Source of the DNA: Gemmataceae bacterium | GTDB taxonomy: Bacteria; Planctomycetota; Planctomycetia; Gemmatales; Gemmataceae | Reading direction: 5' to 3' | Assembly (NCBI GenBank): GCA_947474875.1 | Contig: CANJKY010000007.1 | Location: forward strand, 1-16,089 | DNA: 16,089 bases | Shown: piece by piece, positions 1 through 5,976 of the stretch | Position numbering within the stretch: position 1 is the stretch's first letter | Layout: each line of letters opens with the position of its first letter | Position numbers and translations under genes: made by a program | The notes under the pieces: model-generated | The model's database searches: none | What the model saw: only the letters and a program-made list of their open reading frames with translations | Told to the model about the DNA's origin: nothing

Positions 1-10
1 CCGACTACAT

Positions 11-1819
11 TTAGCCCACGAACACCCCATCCGGCATGAGTGCCCCGCCGAACGCAGGCTCGAACGACGGCCCGCCGTCGCCCACCAGGTACACCCCGCC
101 GCCCGTCCGCCCACCGGTGCCGACCACCACCTCGGGCCGGCCGTCGCCGGTGAAGTCCCCGGCTGCCACCCGCGCCCCGCCGGTGTACCCGTCCGCCTGC
201 GGGATGATGTACGTGCTAAGCGGGGCGGCCATCGCCTTCGCCCCGTCCCCGGTGCGGGTGAGGGTGGCCCCGCTGATCACCTGCACGTGCATCGCCCCCA
301 CCCCGGCCCCGAACACCACGTCCCCGTACCCGTCTCCGTTCAGGTCGGACACCGCCACATACGCCCCGTTGTTCACCGCCAGGTCGTAGGCGAAGAAGTC
401 GTACACCAGCCGCCGCGGGGTCTGCCCGCTGCCGACAGTTCGGCCGTCGTAGATGGCGATCCGCGGCCCGCCGCCGTACCCGGCGGCCACCACCAGGTCC
501 GCCCGCCGGTCGGCGTTCACGTCCCCGACGGCCAGCCGCACCCCGCCGCGGAACGCCGCGTCGTCGATCCCCCAGAAGTCGGCCGCCACGCTGCTCGGGT
601 CGCCGCCGCGGAACACCCGCACCCGCGGGCCGCCGCCCTGGTCCGCCCCCACCACCAGGTCGGCTCGCCCGTCCCCGTCCACGTCCCCGGCGGCCAGCAT
701 CACCCCGCCGGCGAAGTACCACTCGTAGGCGAAGAAGCTCCGCACCTCCGCCCCGGTCTTGCCGTCGTACACCTTCACCATCGGCCCGCCGCCCGGCCCG
801 GCGCCGACGGCGATGTCCGTCACCCCGTCTCCGTTGAAATCACCCGTGGCGGTGCGGACGGACCCGCCGAACCCGGGGAACGGGGCGACCGGCGAGCCGA
901 CCGGGGTGAGCTGGCCGGCGGTCACCGAGTACACCTGGAACGTGCCGTTCGACCCGCCGACCACCACCGGCTCGAACGTGCCCAACTGCGGGGAGGTGGC
1001 CGGCGGCGGGGAGGTCACGCTGCCCGCGCTCACGTCCCACCCGATGTCCGCCAGGGCGGCGTAGTCCAGGTTGGAGAACGTCACCCGCGTGCCGGCGGAG
1101 ATGTACGGCTGCATGGACACGGCCGCCCCGCCGGCGGTGATGCCCTGCTTCCAGTGGCCGGAGTCCACCGGCGGGTTGGAGCCGTAGGCCGCCCGCGCGT
1201 TCGCCCCGGTGAAGCGGCCGCCGGACACCAGGCCGGTCCACTGGGTGGACGTGCCGAACCCGAGCACGTGCCCGAGTTCGTGGACGGCCACCGAGTAGAA
1301 ATCGGTCTGCGCCCCGGCCGGCGCGCCCAGCCCGAAGTTCCAGTTGGTGTCCCGGCCGAACGCGATCGACCCACCCCACGAGGCGAACCCGGACCGCCCG
1401 CGGCCGCGGAGCAGGTTGAACCAGTCGCTCTGGCCGGACGCCGAGTACCCGCCGGACCCGCCCAGCCCGGCCTCCCCGCCGAGCGTGCCCGCCTCCGCCC
1501 CGACGAACACCACCATCTGGTCGGTGCCGACGGTCAGGTTGCTCACGCTCACCTGCCGGCTCGGGTTCGACGGGTCAAAGGTGGTGGCCGTCCACGAGTT
1601 GCTGCCGGCCGGGGTGATGGCGGCCAGGTCCACGCTGTTGTTCAACCGCGAGGCCACATCCCGCCCGGCCTGTTCGAGCGTCGCCCGGCGGGTCGGGTCG
1701 GTGAAGAACCCGCTGGCGTCGAACCGGTAGTCGAACGTGATCTGGAGGGCGGCCGGCACCTCGCGTGCTTCCAGGCACTCCAACCGCCAGGCGTGCGGGC
1801 GCGTACGGAGACTCGTCAT
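11..1819 (-). CDS. Secreted leishmanolysin-like zinc metalloprotease with FG-GAP beta-propeller
   Basis: 602-residue surface or secreted protein, likely a protease carried on a calcium-binding propeller. The N-terminus has the planctomycete leader motif LECLEAREVPA (residues 13-23) instead of an ordinary signal peptide. Residues 180-187 read HELGHVLG, a metzincin-type HExxHxxG zinc site with E181 as general base. The third ligand expected three residues after G187 is absent (T190). A later SGHW (H222) followed by a Met-turn-like SMQPYI (M236) and ALADIGW (255-261) instead resembles the leishmanolysin (M8) layout. From about residue 285, six blade-like repeats follow, five with a DxDGDGxxD-type calcium loop (325-340, 377-392, 431-446, 490-505, 553-568). 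The third loop is degraded (VNADRRAD). The ATG start has a GGAGGGG Shine-Dalgarno seven bases upstream, and the gene is divergent from the M28 peptidase gene. Protease plus FG-GAP is a confident call; the M8-like assignment is inference. Confidence 0.88.
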   Translation of the reverse strand: MTSLRTRPHAWRLECLEAREVPAALQITFDYRFDASGFFTDPTRRATLEQAGRDVASRLNNSVDLAAITPAGSNSWTATTFDPSNPSRQVSVSNLTVGTDQMVVFVGAEAGTLGGEAGLGGSGGYSASGQSDWFNLLRGRGRSGFASWGGSIAFGRDTNWNFGLGAPAGAQTDFYSVAVHELGHVLGFGTSTQWTGLVSGGRFTGANARAAYGSNPPVDSGHWKQGITAGGAAVSMQPYISAGTRVTFSNLDYAALADIGWDVSAGSVTSPPPATSPQLGTFEPVVVGGSNGTFQVYSVTAGQLTPVGSPVAPFPGFGGSVRTATGDFNGDGVTDIAVGAGPGGGPMVKVYDGKTGAEVRSFFAYEWYFAGGVMLAAGDVDGDGRADLVVGADQGGGPRVRVFRGGDPSSVAADFWGIDDAAFRGGVRLAVGDVNADRRADLVVAAGYGGGPRIAIYDGRTVGSGQTPRRLVYDFFAYDLAVNNGAYVAVSDLNGDGYGDVVFGAGVGAMHVQVISGATLTRTGDGAKAMAAPLSTYIIPQADGYTGGARVAAGDFTGDGRPEVVVGTGGRTGGGVYLVGDGGPSFEPAFGGALMPDGVFVG

Positions 1820-1870
1820 GAGACGAACCCCTCCGGGGAGTCGAGATCAGGGCTGGTGCGGCCGAGCGAG

Positions 1871-1894
1871 AAAAGTCCGCCGGGGGAGGCGGAC
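1871..1894 (-). terminator. Terminator-like stem in the leader of the metalloprotease gene
   Basis: Read on the minus strand, GTCCGCC and GGCGGAC form a 7-bp all-Watson-Crick stem with a 6-base loop, immediately followed by TTTT. It lies about 50 bases upstream of the metalloprotease start and downstream of the candidate promoter at 1947-1976. If real it would act as an attenuator or early terminator. The stem is short and only four T follow, so this could be chance in GC-rich DNA. Confidence 0.25.
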
Positions 1895-1946
1895 CCGGAC
1901 TGAGGCGGCGACGGGATGGGGACCGCGGCAGCTCGGGACGCGAGTG

Positions 1947-1976
1947 TCTGTAGGACGTGATCCGACCGCGTGTCAA
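1947..1976 (-). promoter_or_regulatory. Candidate sigma-70-type promoter for the metalloprotease gene
   Basis: On the minus strand an exact TTGACA (-35, 1976 to 1971) is followed after 18 bases by TACAGA (-10, 1952 to 1947), which matches TATAAT at three of six positions. The spacing is acceptable and the place is right, about 130 bases before the gene start. The weak -10 and unknown promoter preferences of this organism keep confidence low. Confidence 0.3.
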
Positions 1977-2146
1977 ACGAGCCTGGAAAATAAGGATATC
2001 AGCCGTTTCCGCCGGTTAACGGCGGGCGATAACCGTCCGAAATTCCTTCCGCCGCCGGCGCGAAAGGTGTGGCCCCGCCGCCCGAATTCCGCCCCGGCCA
2101 ATCAGGTGAGAGCCGGGTGAGAATCACCGGGCGGACGGGTACCCTG

Positions 2147-2175
2147 TTGCCGTCCGGTCCGTCTTCGGGCAAAAT
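2147..2175 (+). promoter_or_regulatory. Candidate sigma-70-type promoter for the M28 peptidase gene
   Basis: TTGCCG (-35, 2147-2152) and CAAAAT (-10, 2170-2175) are separated by exactly 17 bases; each box matches the consensus at four of six positions. It would place a transcript start near 2182, about 50 bases before the ATG at 2231. The CAAAAT stands out in otherwise GC-rich sequence. This is a by-eye prediction only. Confidence 0.3.
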
Positions 2176-2230
2176 GCTCCCTCTCACCGCTCTCTCAGTT
2201 CGACCTCACTCGCTCGCCCTGGAGGCCCTC

Positions 2231-4045
2231 ATGTTCAGGTTCCCGCCCGCCGTCCGCCGACTCGCGGCGACGTCACTGCTCCTGGCGCTGTCCGCCGGGG
2301 TGGTGTTCGCCGAGTCGCCGAAGGACACCAAGCCGGCCGACAAGGCCGACGCCGCGGCCGCCGACCCGGTCGCCCTGGACAAGAAGATCATCGCCGACAT
2401 CAAGGCGAACTCGCACGTGAGCAAGAACCTGCAGCACCTGTGCGACGTGATCGGCCCGCGGCTGACCGGCTCGGCCAACCTGAAGAAGGCGAACGAGTGG
2501 GCGGCCGAGAAGATGAAGGAGTACGGGCTGACCAACGTGAAGCTGGAGCCGTGGGAGATCCCGGTCGGGTGGGAGCGGGGCACCGCCACCATGAAGATGA
2601 TCGAGCCGAACCCGGGCAAGCAGATCCCGGTGGCGGCCAACGCCTGGACGCCCGGCACCAAGGGCAAGATCACCGGCGAGGTGGTGTACATGGACGCCCG
2701 CACCAAGGACGACCTGGCCAAGTACAAGGGCAAACTGAAGGACGCGCTCATCCTGTCCCGTCCGCCGTCGAACGTCGCCCCGGTCACCGACCTGAGCTAC
2801 CTCGGCTCCCGCCCGCAGGCCCAGCAGCCGGCCGCTCCGCCGAAGGAGGAGCCGAAGAAGGACGAGAAGAAAGACGAGGTGAAGAAGGAGGAGACGAAGA
2901 AGGACGAGCCGATCGCGGACGTGGATGACCCGAAGAAGGAAGAGGCCAAGAAGGATGAGAAGAAGGCCGAGCAACCCCCGGCCCAGCCGCCGGCCGGCGG
3001 GCGAGGCGGGTTCGGCGGGGACTTCATGGGGTTCCAGCGGGAATTGTCCGCCTTCCTGCGGGCGGAGGGGGCGGCGGTCATGCTGTCCGACTCGGCCAAG
3101 CCGCACGGCCTGATCGTCACCAACGGCAGTTGGGGGCGGATGGCGGCGGGCGAGGGCGGGCGGCCGGCCCAGGAGCCGATGCCGTCGCTGAGTCTGTCGC
3201 ACGAGACGTACGCCATGCTGTACCGGCTGGCCACCAGCAAGGACGGGCCGAAGCCGAAGGTGGAAGTCGAGATCACCAACACGTTCATCCCCGGCCCGAT
3301 CACGGTTTATAACACCGTCGGCGAGATCGTCGGCAGCGAGAAGCCGGACGAGTTCGTGGTCATCGGCGCGCACCTGGACTCGTGGGACCTGGGCACCGGG
3401 GCGACGGACAACGGCACCGGCAGTTGCACCGTGCTGGAGGTGGCCCGCACACTCGGGGCGCTGGCCAAGCAGGGGATCAAGCCGAAGCGGACGGTGCGGT
3501 TCGCGCTGTTCACCGGCGAGGAGCAGGGGCTGCACGGGTCGAAGCAGTACGTCGAACGGCACAAGGCGGAGATGGCGAAGACGTCCGCCTGCCTGGTGCA
3601 TGACACCGGCACCGGCAAGGTGCTCGGGCTGGCCATGCAGGGCCGCACGAAGGTGCGGGACGTGCTGGAGCCGGAGCTGGTCAGCCTGAAAGAGGTGGAC
3701 GGGTGGAAGGGGCTGAACATGCGGAACCAGGGCGGCACCGACCACCTGTCGTTCGACACCGTCGGGGTGCCCGGGTTCGCCTGCGACCAGGACACGGACG
3801 AGTACCGGCTGACCCACCACACCCAGACGGACACGTTCGACCACGTGAAGATCCCGAACATCGTTCAGGGGGCGCAGGTGATGTCGGTGGCGGTGATGCG
3901 GATCGCCAACCTGCCGGACATGCTGCCGCGGGAGAGGCCAGCCCGGACCGGCGGCGGCGGTCGCGGCGGCCCGCCCACCCCGCCGGCCGAGGCGAAGAAA
4001 GACGAGGTGAAGAAGGAGGAGACGAAGAAGGAAGAGAAGAAGTGA
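2231..4045 (+). CDS. Exported M28-family zinc metallopeptidase
   Basis: 604-residue exported peptidase of the M28 (aminopeptidase/carboxypeptidase Q-like) family, expected to use two metal ions to cleave peptides outside the cytoplasm. The start at 2231 is chosen because GGAGG lies five bases upstream and the protein then opens with a clean signal peptide (RR at 9-10, hydrophobic core 11-26, cleavage near VFA-ES at 27/28); an in-frame upstream ATG at 2069 would bury it. Visible M28 landmarks are AHLDSWD (H381), GATDNG (D393), FTGEEQG (E430, E431), D458 and THHTQTD (H530), the usual two-metal set. Residues 100-375 probably contain a PA-type domain interrupted by a lysine/glutamate-rich insert (about 203-255). 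The tail after about 575 repeats the same charged motif. A strong terminator follows. Family is confident; substrate is unknown. Confidence 0.92.
   Translation: MFRFPPAVRRLAATSLLLALSAGVVFAESPKDTKPADKADAAAADPVALDKKIIADIKANSHVSKNLQHLCDVIGPRLTGSANLKKANEWAAEKMKEYGLTNVKLEPWEIPVGWERGTATMKMIEPNPGKQIPVAANAWTPGTKGKITGEVVYMDARTKDDLAKYKGKLKDALILSRPPSNVAPVTDLSYLGSRPQAQQPAAPPKEEPKKDEKKDEVKKEETKKDEPIADVDDPKKEEAKKDEKKAEQPPAQPPAGGRGGFGGDFMGFQRELSAFLRAEGAAVMLSDSAKPHGLIVTNGSWGRMAAGEGGRPAQEPMPSLSLSHETYAMLYRLATSKDGPKPKVEVEITNTFIPGPITVYNTVGEIVGSEKPDEFVVIGAHLDSWDLGTGATDNGTGSCTVLEVARTLGALAKQGIKPKRTVRFALFTGEEQGLHGSKQYVERHKAEMAKTSACLVHDTGTGKVLGLAMQGRTKVRDVLEPELVSLKEVDGWKGLNMRNQGGTDHLSFDTVGVPGFACDQDTDEYRLTHHTQTDTFDHVKIPNIVQGAQVMSVAVMRIANLPDMLPRERPARTGGGGRGGPPTPPAEAKKDEVKKEETKKEEKK
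2866..2904 (+). repeat. 39-base direct repeat, copy 1 (inside the M28 gene)
   Basis: This 39-base stretch is identical to 3994-4032, in the same reading frame, 1128 bases apart. It encodes KKDEVKKEETKK (residues 213-224) in the charged insert of the M28 peptidase. Flanking codons also give lysine/glutamate-rich protein but diverge at the DNA level. Confidence 0.9.
3994..4032 (+). repeat. 39-base direct repeat, copy 2 (3' end of the M28 gene)
   Basis: Identical to 2866-2904 and in frame with it. It encodes the same KKDEVKKEETKK at residues 589-600, almost at the C-terminus. The two copies bracket the entire metal-binding catalytic domain. Confidence 0.9.
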
Positions 4046-4066
4046 CCGGGTGAGACGGCTGCACCG

Positions 4067-4099
4067 AAAGCCCACCCACAGCCGTGGGTGGGCTTTTTT
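4067..4099 (+). terminator. Rho-independent terminator of the M28 gene
   Basis: A perfect 13-bp stem (4067-4079 with 4084-4096, arm AAAGCCCACCCAC) closes on a 4-base AGCC loop and runs into six T (4094-4099). It begins 21 bases after the M28 stop and ends 7 bases before the stop of the converging DUF1501 gene. On the opposite strand only three T follow the stem, so it serves mainly the plus strand, though it may also help end the DUF1501 transcript. Confidence 0.92.
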
Positions 4100-4106
4100 C
4101 GTCACC

Positions 4107-5531
4107 TCAGGCCAGCACGTCCTTCACCACGTTCCCGTGGACGTCGGTCAGCCGGTAGTCGCGGCCCTGGAACCGGGTGGTCAGCTTGGTGTGGTCGATG
4201 CCGAGCTGGTGCAGGATGGTCGCCTGCAGGTCGTGGACATGCACCTTGTTCTCGCTCACCGCGAACCCGAGTTCCTCCGTCTCGCCGTAGCTGAACCCGC
4301 GTTTGATGCCGGCGCCGGCCAGCCACACGCAGTAGCAGTCCGGGTAGTGGTCGCGGCCCAGGATGGTCCCGCCGGCGGTGCGGCCCTCGCGGAACGGGGT
4401 GCGGCCGAACTCCCCGCTCCACACCACCAGCGTGTCGTCGAACATGCCCAGCCTCTTCAGGTCGCGGATGAGCGCGGCGATCGGCTTGTCCATCGTCGCG
4501 CACTTCTTCGTCAGCCCGTCGCGGATGTCCTCGGCCGGGTTGGTGCCGTGGAAGTCCCACCCCCAGTCGAAGAGCTGCACGAACCGCACGCCCTTCTCCG
4601 CCAGCCGGCGGGCGAGCAGGCAGTTGTTGGCGAAGCTGGCCTCGCCCGGCTTCGCCCCGTAGTCGTCGAGTACCTCCTTCGTCTCCTTGCTGATGTCCAT
4701 CACCTCGGGCACGGCCGTCTGCATGCGGAACGCCAGCTCGTACTGCTGAATCCGCGTGGCCGTCTCCGGGTGGCCGAGTTCCGCCGCCTGCATCTCGTTC
4801 AGGTCGCGTAAGGCATCCAGCGTCTTGCGGCGGGTGTCGCGGTCCATCCCCTTCGGGTCGGACACATACAGCACCGGGTCGCCCTTGCTGCGGCACTGCA
4901 CCCCCTGGAACACGCTCGGCAGGAACCCGCTGCCCCAGCAGTTCGCCCCCCCGCTCGGCTGCACCCCGGACGAGATGAGCACCACGAATCCCGGCAGGTT
5001 TTCGCTCTCGCTGCCCAGGCCATACGTCACCCAGGTGCCCATGCCCGGCCGCCCCTGACGGTTCGATCCGGTGAACAGCAGCAGTTCGGCCGGGGCGTGG
5101 TTGAACTCGTCCGTCTTCATCGACTTGATGACGGTGATGTCGTCGGCCAGCTTGTGGAAGTTCGGCACCGCGTCGGACATCCAGATGCCGCCCTTGCCGT
5201 GCTGCTGGAACTTCCGCGGGGTGCCCATCAACTTCGGCACGCCGGAGGTGAACGCGAACCGCCGCCCCTTCAGGTAGGAATCCGGCACGTCCTTGCCGTC
5301 CCACTTCACCAGTTCCGGCTTGTAGTCGAACAGGTCGAGGTGAGGCGGGGAGCCGGACATGTGCAGGTAGATCACCCGCTTCGCCTTCGGGGCAAAGTGC
5401 GGCTTCTTCGGCGACAGCGGGTTGTCAGCGGCCGACGCCCGACCGCCGAGCAGGGACACCGCCGCCGCCCCGAGGCCGAGCGAGCCGGCGCCGAGGAAGT
5501 GCCGGCGGGTGGAGTGCAGGAGTGGGTGCAT
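4107..5531 (-). CDS. Tat-exported DUF1501 protein
   Basis: 474-residue DUF1501 protein; members resemble the alkaline phosphatase/sulfatase fold, but no reaction is established. A twin-arginine signal is plain: STRRHFLG at 7-14 (R9, R10), a hydrophobic stretch to about 30, and likely cleavage after RASA at 34, so it should be exported folded. Family landmarks include YLHMSGSPPHLDLFD (55-69), a WDFHGTN segment (H328), WSGEFGRTPF (E374) and GRDHYPDC soon after. Length and ends are as usual for the family. DUF1501 genes normally follow DUF1549/DUF1553 genes directly; here the partner is at 5977-8256 but a small gene between inverted repeats intervenes. The start is supported by GAGGGGG about eight bases upstream, a sequence that belongs to the neighbouring repeat. 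The stop lies close to the converging terminator. Confidence 0.93.
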   Translation of the reverse strand: MHPLLHSTRRHFLGAGSLGLGAAAVSLLGGRASAADNPLSPKKPHFAPKAKRVIYLHMSGSPPHLDLFDYKPELVKWDGKDVPDSYLKGRRFAFTSGVPKLMGTPRKFQQHGKGGIWMSDAVPNFHKLADDITVIKSMKTDEFNHAPAELLLFTGSNRQGRPGMGTWVTYGLGSESENLPGFVVLISSGVQPSGGANCWGSGFLPSVFQGVQCRSKGDPVLYVSDPKGMDRDTRRKTLDALRDLNEMQAAELGHPETATRIQQYELAFRMQTAVPEVMDISKETKEVLDDYGAKPGEASFANNCLLARRLAEKGVRFVQLFDWGWDFHGTNPAEDIRDGLTKKCATMDKPIAALIRDLKRLGMFDDTLVVWSGEFGRTPFREGRTAGGTILGRDHYPDCYCVWLAGAGIKRGFSYGETEELGFAVSENKVHVHDLQATILHQLGIDHTKLTTRFQGRDYRLTDVHGNVVKDVLA

Positions 5532-5538
5532 ATGTCTG

Positions 5539-5581
5539 TCCCCCTCTCCCCTGGGGGAGAGGGGTTAGGGGTGAGGGGGTG
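5539..5581 (+). repeat. Palindrome-bearing intergenic repeat, left copy
   Basis: 43-base G/C-skewed repeat. It contains the palindrome CCCCTCTCCCC-TG-GGGGAGAGGGG (5541-5564) followed by TTAGGGGTGAGGGGGTG. An inverted copy lies at 5930-5972; ungapped, 37 of 43 bases match, including 27 of the first 28 counted from the inner end. The palindrome lies on the outer side, the tail faces the small gene and ends four bases from its stop codon. It sits directly in front of the DUF1501 start. Confidence 0.85.
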
Positions 5582-5585
5582 CGTT

Positions 5586-5927
5586 TCAGGACAACGCTCG
5601 GATATCTCGCCACTGTTGATCTTGCATTTCGGTCAACTCGTCATCGATCAGGAAATCCACCTGGAGCTTGCACTTCTCGCACAACGTCAGGAACCCAACC
5701 TTCCCTGTGCCAGTGTCCCAATCAGATTCGGGGCTGGACACCGAAAACCAAACCAGCTTCTTCGCTGCCGTGTCACAGGTCGGACACGACTTGGCCTGTT
5801 CACCAAACTGCTCTTGCGCGAAGTCCATCGCCACTGAATAGACCTGGGCATCGATCTGGTCGATGTAACGCTGCACATGCCCCCACGGGAAGAACGCGGC
5901 GGGCGTCTCCCACTTGTCCACTTTCAT
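5586..5927 (-). CDS. Small zinc-ribbon-like protein of unknown family
   Basis: 113-residue protein I do not recognise. It has no signal peptide or membrane segment and is therefore probably cytoplasmic, unlike its neighbours. Two Cys-x2-Cys pairs (CPTC at 48-51 and CEKC at 83-86), 32 residues apart, suggest one zinc-ribbon-like metal site. Between them lies a tryptophan- and serine-rich strand region (VWFSVSSPESDWD). The C-terminal part is acidic (DFLIDDELTEMQ). The ATG begins two bases inside the right-hand inverted repeat, whose GAGGGGG lies four bases upstream and can serve as ribosome site. Base composition is distinctly lower in GC than the surrounding genes, hinting at a separate origin. 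The reading frame is intact and the protein looks real, so this is not a decayed remnant. It could be a repeat-borne accessory gene; function unknown. Confidence 0.75.
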   Translation of the reverse strand: MKVDKWETPAAFFPWGHVQRYIDQIDAQVYSVAMDFAQEQFGEQAKSCPTCDTAAKKLVWFSVSSPESDWDTGTGKVGFLTLCEKCKLQVDFLIDDELTEMQDQQWRDIRALS

Positions 5928-5929
5928 GT

Positions 5930-5972
5930 CACCCCCTCACCCCTATCCCCTCTCCCCAGGGGGCAAGGGGAA
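5930..5972 (-). repeat. Palindrome-bearing intergenic repeat, right copy (inverted)
   Basis: Inverted partner of 5539-5581. The tail CACCCCCTCACCCCTA faces the small gene and the palindromic part (CCCCTCTCCCC then AGGGGGCAAGGGG) faces the DUF1553 stop at 5977. The palindrome is slightly decayed compared with the left copy. Read on the minus strand its tail supplies the purine-rich run just before the start of the 113-residue protein. Confidence 0.85.
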
Positions 5973-5976
5973 CCAG

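Larger units (their letters stand above)
1820..2230. other. Divergent intergenic region, no gene seen
   Basis: About 410 bases separate the divergent metalloprotease and M28 peptidase genes. No convincing coding sequence is present: short open frames here lack a ribosome site and recognisable protein features. The middle part (about 1970-2050) is visibly richer in A and T than its surroundings, as expected for a promoter region. It holds candidate promoters for both genes and a terminator-like stem in the leader of the left gene, each listed separately. Confidence 0.7.
5539..5972. mobile_element. Putative repeat-bounded gene cassette inserted in the DUF1553-DUF1501 operon
   Basis: Two inverted copies of a 43-base repeat enclose a single gene with only four and two bases to spare. 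Removing 5539-5972 would leave about a dozen bases between the DUF1553 stop and the DUF1501 start, the usual tight spacing of this pair. The enclosed gene counts about 55 % GC by hand over 5581-5880, against about 70 % in a nearby stretch of DUF1501. No transposase is present and no target-site duplication is obvious, so movement, if any, would need an enzyme acting from elsewhere. Calling it mobile is inference. Confidence 0.4.

Noticed and set aside
1240..1290. Matrixin-type (M10) active site
   Set aside because: The HExxHxxGxxH third histidine is missing (T190), so a plain matrixin call is not supported.
287..1903. Long plus-strand open frame opposite the FG-GAP metalloprotease
   Set aside because: Its product is low-complexity, rich in H, P, R and G, with no motif; it is the expected antisense open frame of a GC-rich gene.
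2110..2160. Small stems (GGTGA/TCACC and GGACGG/CCGTCC) before the M28 gene as a riboswitch
   Set aside because: The stems are only 5-6 bp, match no riboswitch I know and lie largely upstream of the likely transcript start.
2273..4105. 610-codon minus-strand open frame opposite the M28 peptidase
   Set aside because: Leucine/arginine/histidine-rich with no motif, while the plus strand shows all M28 metal ligands and a signal peptide.
5539..5972. CRISPR-like interpretation of the repeats
   Set aside because: Only two copies, inverted, with a gene between them; no regular spacers and no cas genes.
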